Shown here one piece after another: positions 58,912-64,000 of a DNA stretch of 64,000 bases. The DNA is from Amycolatopsis sp. CA-126428 (GTDB taxonomy: Bacteria > Actinomycetota > Actinomycetes > Mycobacteriales > Pseudonocardiaceae): NCBI RefSeq assembly GCF_002904335.1, contig NZ_PPHF01000016.1, forward strand, positions 115,166-179,165. The letters run 5' to 3'. Numbering within the stretch: position 1 is the stretch's first letter; each line of letters begins with the position of its first letter. The notes below the pieces were generated by a model. That model saw only the letters and a list, made by a program, of their open reading frames with translations. It did no database searches and had not been told where the DNA came from. The position numbers and the translations under genes are program-made.

Positions 58912-61900
58912 CCCGACGTCCGGGCACCGACGACCTGTACGCCCTCGAGTTCCCCGAGCACCCGGCGATCTCGCCCGACGGCAGCCGGATCGCGTACGTG
59001 CTGCGCACCGCCGACCGCGACCGGGACGAGGACACCCGCTCGCTGTGGGTGGTCTCGACCGAATCCGGCGAGCCGCGCCGGCTCACCCGGGGCCCGGCCG
59101 ACCTCGAGCCGGCGTGGTCACCCGACGGCACGCGGCTCGCGTTCCTGCGCGCCCAGGACGGCCCGGCGCAGCTGTGGCTGCTCCCCGCGGACGGCGGCGA
59201 GGCTGAGCGGGTCACCACGCTCCCGCTGGGCGCGGGAACCCCGGTCTGGCGGCCGGACGGCGCCGAGATCGCCTTCGCCGCCCCCGTCGACCTCGCCGCG
59301 GACGAGGGCGAGGACGACGTGGCGCGGACCCGCCGCGCGGGTGCCCCGGTGGTCGCCGACCGGCTCGACTTCAAGGCCGACGGCGCCGGGCTGCTGCGGA
59401 CCCTGCGCAAGCACGTCCACGTCCTCGACGTCGCCACCGGCGAGGTCCGGCAGGTGACGGCGGGGGACTGGCACGCGGGCGACCCCGCGTGGTCGCCGGA
59501 CGGCGAGCGGCTGGCCTTCCCGGCGGGACCGGAGGCGGACAGCGACCTCACCTTCCGCTCCGGCGCGTACGTCGTCGAGCCCGGTGACCGCGCGAGCGAA
59601 CCGCGGCTGATCGGCTCGGCCGAGGGCATGTGCGGCGCGGTCACCTGGACCGCCGACGGCGCCGCGCTGCTCGCCGTCGGCCGCCGCGACACCGCGCCCG
59701 GGCACCTCGGGCTGCTGCAGATCCCGCTGGACGGCGGCGAAACCACCGACCTGGCCGCCCCGCTCGACCGGAACGTCATGCCCGGCGGGGCCGGCTACCC
59801 CGGCGCGCTCCCGCAGCTTTCCGGCGCCACCGTGCTGTTCTGCGCCCGCGACCGCGGGTACACGCAGCTGTACGCGGTCGACGCCGAAGGGGGTGAGCCG
59901 CGGCTCGTCGCCGGCGGAGCCGGGACCGCCGTGACGGGGATGACCGTCGCCGAGGGCACCGCGGCGATCGTGCTGGCCACCGCGACGTCCTACGGCCAGA
60001 TCGCGACGGTCGCCGTCACCGGGGGAGTGGTGGACGTCCGCACCGCGCACGGGCCCGGCGAGCTCGAGCCGTTCGTCTCGGAGGAGCGGGAGTTCACGAT
60101 CTCCGACGGCACGGTCGTGGCCGGCTGGCTGCTGCGCGACCCCGCCCGCACCGGCCCGCGGCCGCTGCTGCTGGACATCCACGGCGGCCCGCACAACGCG
60201 TGGAACGGCACCGCCGACGCCGTGCACCTCTACCACCAGGAGCTCGTCGCGCGCGGCTGGGCGGTGCTGCTGCTCAACCCGCGCGGCAGCGACGGCTACG
60301 GCGAAGCGTTCTACACCGCCGCGGTCGGCGCCTGGGGCGTGGCCGACGCCCGCGACTTCCTCGAGCCGCTGGACGACCTGGTCGCCGAGGGCGTGGCCGA
60401 CGCGCGCCGGCTCGCCGTGGCCGGCTACAGCTACGGCGGCTACATGACCTGCTACCTGACCAGCCGCGACGACCGGTTCGCCGCGGCGGTCGCGGGCGGG
60501 GTCGTCAGCGACGTGGTCAGCATGGCCGGCACGTCCGACAGCGGCCACTACCTCGGCGTCTCCGAACTCGGCGCGATCCCGTCGGAGAACCGGGCGCACT
60601 ACACCGCGCTTTCTCCCTTGTCCCAGGTGGAAAAGGTCCGCACGCCGACCCTGGTGGTGCACGGCGCCGCCGACGACCGGTGCCCGGCCGGGCAGGCCGA
60701 GCAGTGGTTCACCGCGCTGCGCGAGCAGGGCGTGCCGACCCGCCTGGTGCTCTACCCCGGCGCGTCCCACCTGTTCATCCTCGACGGGAAGCCGTCGCAC
60801 CGGCGGGACTTCAACCGCCGGATCGCCGACTGGGTGGAGCAGCACGCGGGGGAGCCGGGCAAGCCGGCGCGGGTGCCGCTCGACGCCGCGCACTGGCGGC
60901 GGCGCCTGGCCGCGCTCGCGCGCAAGCACCGCGTGCCGGGTGCCTCCCTGGGCATCCTCCGCGGCGACGACCAGGTGCTCGCGAGCCACGGCGTGCTGAA
61001 CACCGCCACCGGCGTCGAGGTCACCGACGAGTCGGTGTTCCAGATCGGCTCGATCACCAAGGTGTGGACGGCCACGGTGGCGATGCAGCTGGTCGACGAG
61101 GGCCTGCTGAAGCTCGACGCGCCGATCGCCGACGTGCTGCCCGAGCTGCGGCTGGCCGACCCCGACGTCACCAAGCAGGTGACGCTGCGGCACCTGCTCA
61201 CCCACACGAGCGGCATCGACGGCGACGTCTTCACCGACACCGGCCGCGGCGACGACTGCATCGAGAAGTTCGTCGGCCTGCTGGAGGAGGTCGCGCAGAA
61301 CCACCCGCTCGGGGCGACGCTGTCCTACTGCAACTCCGGGTTCGTGCTGGTGGGCCGGGTGATCGAGCAGCTCACCGGCCTGACCTGGGACGCGGCGCTG
61401 CGCGAGCGGCTGTTCATCCCCCTCGGCCTGACCCGCACGGGCACGCTGCCGGAAGAGGCGCTGCTGCACCGCGCGGCGATGGGCCACGTCGCGGCCGGTG
61501 ACGGCGAGCCGCGGCCGGCCCCGGCGTGGGGCCTGCCGCGCTCGGCGGGCCCGGCCGGCCTGATCACCGCGCCGGCGGCGGACGTCCTGGCGTTCGCCCG
61601 GATGCACCTGGCCGGCGGCCTCGACGTGCTGTCCGGGGCGTCGGCGGCGGCGATGACCGAGTGGCAGGCGGACATGCCCGACAAGCACACCCTCGGCGAC
61701 TCGTGGGGCCTCGGCTGGATCCGCTTCGACTGGGACGGCCACCGCGTCATCGGCCACGACGGCAACACGATCGGGCAGTCGGCGTTCCTCCGGCTCCTGC
61801 CGGAGCACGGGCTGGCCGTCACGCTGCTCACCAACGGCGGCAACACGCGCGACCTCTACGAAGAGCTCTACCGCGAGATCTTCGCCGAGCTGGCGGGGGT

Positions 61901-62231
61901 GGCGATGCCCCGCCCGATCTCGCCGGCCGCCACCCCGCCGTCCGTGGACTTCGCGGAGTTCCTCGGGGTCTACGAGCGCGCGTCGATGCGGATCGAGGTC
62001 TTCGAGGGCGATTCGGGCCTGCGGATGCGGCAGACGATCACCGGCCCGATCGCCGCGCTGGTCCCGGAGCCGACGACGGAACACGACCTGCTCCCGATCG
62101 GCGGTCCTCAGTTCGCCTTCCGCGAGCCGGGCGCGCGGTCCTGGATCTCGGCGACGTTCTACACGCTGCCGACGGGGGAGCGGTACCTGCACTGCGGTGT
62201 CCGCGCGACCCCGCAGGTCGAGGCCGGGTAG
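58908..62231 (+). CDS. fusion of S9 prolyl-oligopeptidase-type peptidase and class C beta-lactamase-fold hydrolase
   Basis: This 1107-residue cytoplasmic protein has two complete serine hydrolases. Residues ~1-390 form a WD/PD40-like propeller (HPAISPDGSRIAYV, PAWSPDGTRLAFL). Residues ~400-640 form the S9 catalytic domain with Ser508 in GYSYGGYM, Asp in GAADDRCP and His in PGASHLF. Residues ~655-1000 form a beta-lactamase/D-aminopeptidase-like domain with SITK (Ser715, Lys718), YCN and HDGNT. A lipocalin-like tail follows. I infer paired cleavage of imported peptides. The ATG overlaps the DppF stop after GAGGAGA; a terminator follows. Confidence 0.88.
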   Translation: MTRRPGTDDLYALEFPEHPAISPDGSRIAYVLRTADRDRDEDTRSLWVVSTESGEPRRLTRGPADLEPAWSPDGTRLAFLRAQDGPAQLWLLPADGGEAERVTTLPLGAGTPVWRPDGAEIAFAAPVDLAADEGEDDVARTRRAGAPVVADRLDFKADGAGLLRTLRKHVHVLDVATGEVRQVTAGDWHAGDPAWSPDGERLAFPAGPEADSDLTFRSGAYVVEPGDRASEPRLIGSAEGMCGAVTWTADGAALLAVGRRDTAPGHLGLLQIPLDGGETTDLAAPLDRNVMPGGAGYPGALPQLSGATVLFCARDRGYTQLYAVDAEGGEPRLVAGGAGTAVTGMTVAEGTAAIVLATATSYGQIATVAVTGGVVDVRTAHGPGELEPFVSEEREFTISDGTVVAGWLLRDPARTGPRPLLLDIHGGPHNAWNGTADAVHLYHQELVARGWAVLLLNPRGSDGYGEAFYTAAVGAWGVADARDFLEPLDDLVAEGVADARRLAVAGYSYGGYMTCYLTSRDDRFAAAVAGGVVSDVVSMAGTSDSGHYLGVSELGAIPSENRAHYTALSPLSQVEKVRTPTLVVHGAADDRCPAGQAEQWFTALREQGVPTRLVLYPGASHLFILDGKPSHRRDFNRRIADWVEQHAGEPGKPARVPLDAAHWRRRLAALARKHRVPGASLGILRGDDQVLASHGVLNTATGVEVTDESVFQIGSITKVWTATVAMQLVDEGLLKLDAPIADVLPELRLADPDVTKQVTLRHLLTHTSGIDGDVFTDTGRGDDCIEKFVGLLEEVAQNHPLGATLSYCNSGFVLVGRVIEQLTGLTWDAALRERLFIPLGLTRTGTLPEEALLHRAAMGHVAAGDGEPRPAPAWGLPRSAGPAGLITAPAADVLAFARMHLAGGLDVLSGASAAAMTEWQADMPDKHTLGDSWGLGWIRFDWDGHRVIGHDGNTIGQSAFLRLLPEHGLAVTLLTNGGNTRDLYEELYREIFAELAGVAMPRPISPAATPPSVDFAEFLGVYERASMRIEVFEGDSGLRMRQTITGPIAALVPEPTTEHDLLPIGGPQFAFREPGARSWISATFYTLPTGERYLHCGVRATPQVEAG

Positions 62232-62248
62232 CCCGGTTCTCTCCGGAC

Positions 62249-62300
62249 TCCCGCTTCCGCTCGCAGGCCTGCCCCCGGCCTTCGCCGAGCGGAAGCGGGA
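62249..62300. terminator. bidirectional hairpin terminator at the end of the D-peptide cluster
   Basis: Perfect 15-bp stem (62249-62263 with 62286-62300) and a 22-nt loop between convergent fusion-hydrolase and MFS genes. Confidence 0.75.
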
Positions 62301-62307
62301 CCTTCGC

Positions 62308-63762
62308 TCAGTGCTCCGAAGGAGACACAGTGGACGATGCAGCCGGACCGCGCCGGATCAGCCAGCTGCCCGCGAAGGCGACCAGCCCGATGACTCCGGC
62401 GAGGATGAACGCCGCCCGCAGCCCCGAGCCGTCCGGGCTGGCCGCCGTCGTGTCGTGGCTGCCCAGCGTCGCCACGCTGATGAACACCGCGGTGCCGAGC
62501 GCGCCCGCGACCTGCTGCAGCGTCGAGAGGATCGCGCTGCCGTGCGAATACAGGTGTTCGGGCAGCGAGCCGAGCGACTCGGTGAACAGCGGCGTCATCA
62601 TCAGCCCGAGCCCGGCCATCATCAGCACGTGGATCCCGATCACCGCGATCAGCGGCGAATCCGGCCCCAGCACCGCGAACAGCCACAGCGAAGCGGCCAT
62701 CGCCGCCGCGCCGGGGATGACGAGCGGGCGGCCGCCGACCTTGTCGAACAGCGCGCCGACCGGGCGGCCCAGCAGCCCCAGCACCAGCCCGCCGGGCAGC
62801 ACGGCCAGCCCGCTGACGAACGTGCTCGTGTGCAGCACCGTCTGCAGGTACAGCGGCAGCATGATCGCCGCGGCGCCGATCAGGCACATGAACAGCAACG
62901 CGGTCAGCACCAGCGAGACGACGAAGCTGCGGTGGGTGAACGGCCGCAGGTCCAGCAGGGCGCGGTCCCGGCGCTGCAGCCGCAGCTGCCGCCAGGTGAA
63001 CACCGCCAGGGAGACGACCCCGACGACGATCGGCACCCAGCTCGGCACCGGCGGCTCGGCCCCGGCCTGCTCCCCGCTCGACGACAAGCCGTACAACACC
63101 CCGCCGAACCCGATCGCGGACAGCAGCACCGACGGCAGGTCCAGCGGCACCTGACGGCGTTCCCCGTCGAGCCGCAGCATGAGCGCCCCCGCCACCAGCG
63201 CGGCGACCGCCAGCGGCAGCACGATCCAGAACATCCAGCGCCAGCCCAGCGACGACAGCACCGCACCGCCGATGGTCGGCCCGATCGCCGGCGCGACCGC
63301 GATGACGATCGTGATCGTGCCCATCGTCGCGCCGCGCCGCTCCGGCGGCACCAGCCGCATCACGGTCGTCATCAGCAGCGGCAGCATCACCGCCGTGCCG
63401 CACGCCTGCACCACGCGCCCGGCCATCAGCAGCCCGAACCCGGGCGCGAGCGCGCTCAGCAGCGTGCCCAGGCTGAACGCCGACAGCGAGAACAGGAACA
63501 CCTGCCGCGGCGAGAACCGCTCCAGCAGGAACCCGGTCGTGGGGATGACGACCGCCATCGTCAGCAGGAACCCGCTGGTCAGCCACTGCACGGTGGTCGT
63601 CGGCACGTGCAGGTCGACGGTCAGGTCGCGCAACGCGACGCTCAGGATCGTCTCGTTGAGGATCATCACGAACGCGGAAAGCACGAGAACCCCGATGAGG
63701 AGTCCCGAGCGCGCCGGGGGGCGGTTCACGTCGGCGGGCGGGGTGGACACGGTTTCGGTCAT
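62308..63762 (-). CDS. MFS drug-efflux transporter, DHA2 type
   Basis: This ~484-residue membrane protein has about 14 TM helices: LSAFVMILNETILSVALRDL in TM1, TVQWLTSGFLLTMAVVIPTTGFLLERFSPRQVFLFSL (motif A region) and GPTIGGAVL (motif C). It resembles EmrB/LmrB-type exporters. ATG 63762 (AGGAGAG 11 nt upstream) gives the usual start. GTG 63807 (GAGGGA 7 nt upstream) would add 15 residues. It is convergent with the D-peptide cluster and not obviously part of it. Confidence 0.88.
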   Translation of the reverse strand: MTETVSTPPADVNRPPARSGLLIGVLVLSAFVMILNETILSVALRDLTVDLHVPTTTVQWLTSGFLLTMAVVIPTTGFLLERFSPRQVFLFSLSAFSLGTLLSALAPGFGLLMAGRVVQACGTAVMLPLLMTTVMRLVPPERRGATMGTITIVIAVAPAIGPTIGGAVLSSLGWRWMFWIVLPLAVAALVAGALMLRLDGERRQVPLDLPSVLLSAIGFGGVLYGLSSSGEQAGAEPPVPSWVPIVVGVVSLAVFTWRQLRLQRRDRALLDLRPFTHRSFVVSLVLTALLFMCLIGAAAIMLPLYLQTVLHTSTFVSGLAVLPGGLVLGLLGRPVGALFDKVGGRPLVIPGAAAMAASLWLFAVLGPDSPLIAVIGIHVLMMAGLGLMMTPLFTESLGSLPEHLYSHGSAILSTLQQVAGALGTAVFISVATLGSHDTTAASPDGSGLRAAFILAGVIGLVAFAGSWLIRRGPAASSTVSPSEH

Positions 63763-63929
63763 CGGGGTGGGACTCTCCTGGTCGGCCGGGACGGTCGTGG
63801 CGAGCACGGACGTCCCTCGCAGTGTGCCCGTTTCGGACCTCTCCTGTCAGGCGGTTTTCGGTACACCGGACCCCCCGCACGCCCCCGCGAGGCGTCCGAT
63901 ATGCTTGTCTCAACACGGAGTTCCGCAGC

Positions 63930-64000
63930 GCGCGATTAGCTCAGCGGGAGAGCGCTTCCCTGACACGGAAGAGGTCACTGGTTCAATCCCAGTATCGCGC
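63930..64000 (+). tRNA. tRNA-Val (GAC), cut by the window edge
   Basis: The cloverleaf is complete except for the discriminator base and CCA end. The acceptor stem is GCGCGAT/ATCGCGC, the D arm GCTC/GAGC, the anticodon stem CTTCC/GGAAG with loop CTGACAC (anticodon GAC) and the T arm ACTGG-TTCAATC-CCAGT. Confidence 0.96.

Noticed and set aside
59118..62192. A 1024-codon antisense frame opposite the fusion peptidase
   Set aside because: Biased composition with no motifs; the sense frame carries two complete active sites.

Overview
The window is GC-rich actinomycete chromosome with GTG and TTG starts, many ATGA/GTGA stop-start overlaps and many Sec-secreted enzymes. The genus is most likely Amycolatopsis (Pseudonocardiaceae). 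From memory, the enolase-superfamily racemase at 49977-51080 is almost co-linear with the N-acyl/N-succinylamino acid racemase of Amycolatopsis, and its catalytic residues fall on the same numbers (Lys163, Asp189, Glu214, Asp239, Lys263). No plasmid, phage, intact transposon, rRNA or CRISPR array is visible. One tRNA-Val runs off the right edge.

Layout. 1-6 kb: end of a secreted GH27 alpha-galactosidase, a snapalysin protease, and an MFS pump with its TetR repressor behind a palindromic operator that also looks like a pair of divergent leaderless promoters. 4.8-11.3 kb: a sugar module of ROK repressor, APC permease, secreted GH2 exo-beta-glucosaminidase-like enzyme and ROK kinase; the last three overlap head to tail. 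11.3-24.3 kb: mostly single genes (MFS, LacI regulator next to a secreted PNGase A-type amidase, methyltransferase, P450, AlkB-like oxygenase, DHFR-like reductase, RluA-type pseudouridine synthase, OhrR-like MarR regulator, LLM oxidoreductase). 24.3-26.9 kb: a nucleotidyl-cyclase-like protein with a C-terminal RHIM/BASS-like amyloid motif, a secreted S1 protease and a GlsB-type membrane protein. 27-44 kb: secreted or exported enzymes and their regulators (MBL hydrolase, two paralogous secreted proteins, PadR/SnoaL pair, Tat lipoprotein intradiol dioxygenase, secreted alpha/beta hydrolase, ECF sigma factor fused to its own membrane zinc finger, sugar-dehydrogenase-like PKD protein), an ADH, NmrA-type reductases, an acyl-CoA ligase and an ArsR pseudogene fragment.

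46.4-62.3 kb is the most coherent system, a long run of overlapping or closely spaced genes. It holds an N-acyl-D-amino-acid-deacylase-like amidohydrolase, an M20 hydrolase, a GNAT acyltransferase, N-succinylamino acid racemase, a class C beta-lactamase-fold hydrolase, a class A beta-lactamase-fold hydrolase, an oligopeptide ABC transporter (binding lipoprotein, permease, permease-ATPase fusion, ATPase), an unannotated 26-codon ORF, and a fusion of an S9 peptidase with a second class C beta-lactamase-fold hydrolase. GNAT, racemase and M20 are the three steps of the known irreversible D-to-L amino acid route (N-succinylation, racemisation, desuccinylation). Linked to peptide import and several candidate D-peptide hydrolases, this suggests scavenging of D-amino-acid-containing peptides. 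A shared 20-bp inverted repeat lies about 60 bp before the first gene and before the GNAT gene and may tie the two promoters together.

Starts were chosen from ribosome-binding sites, overlaps and family length. Functions rest on motifs read by eye and remembered family knowledge; no database search was run.
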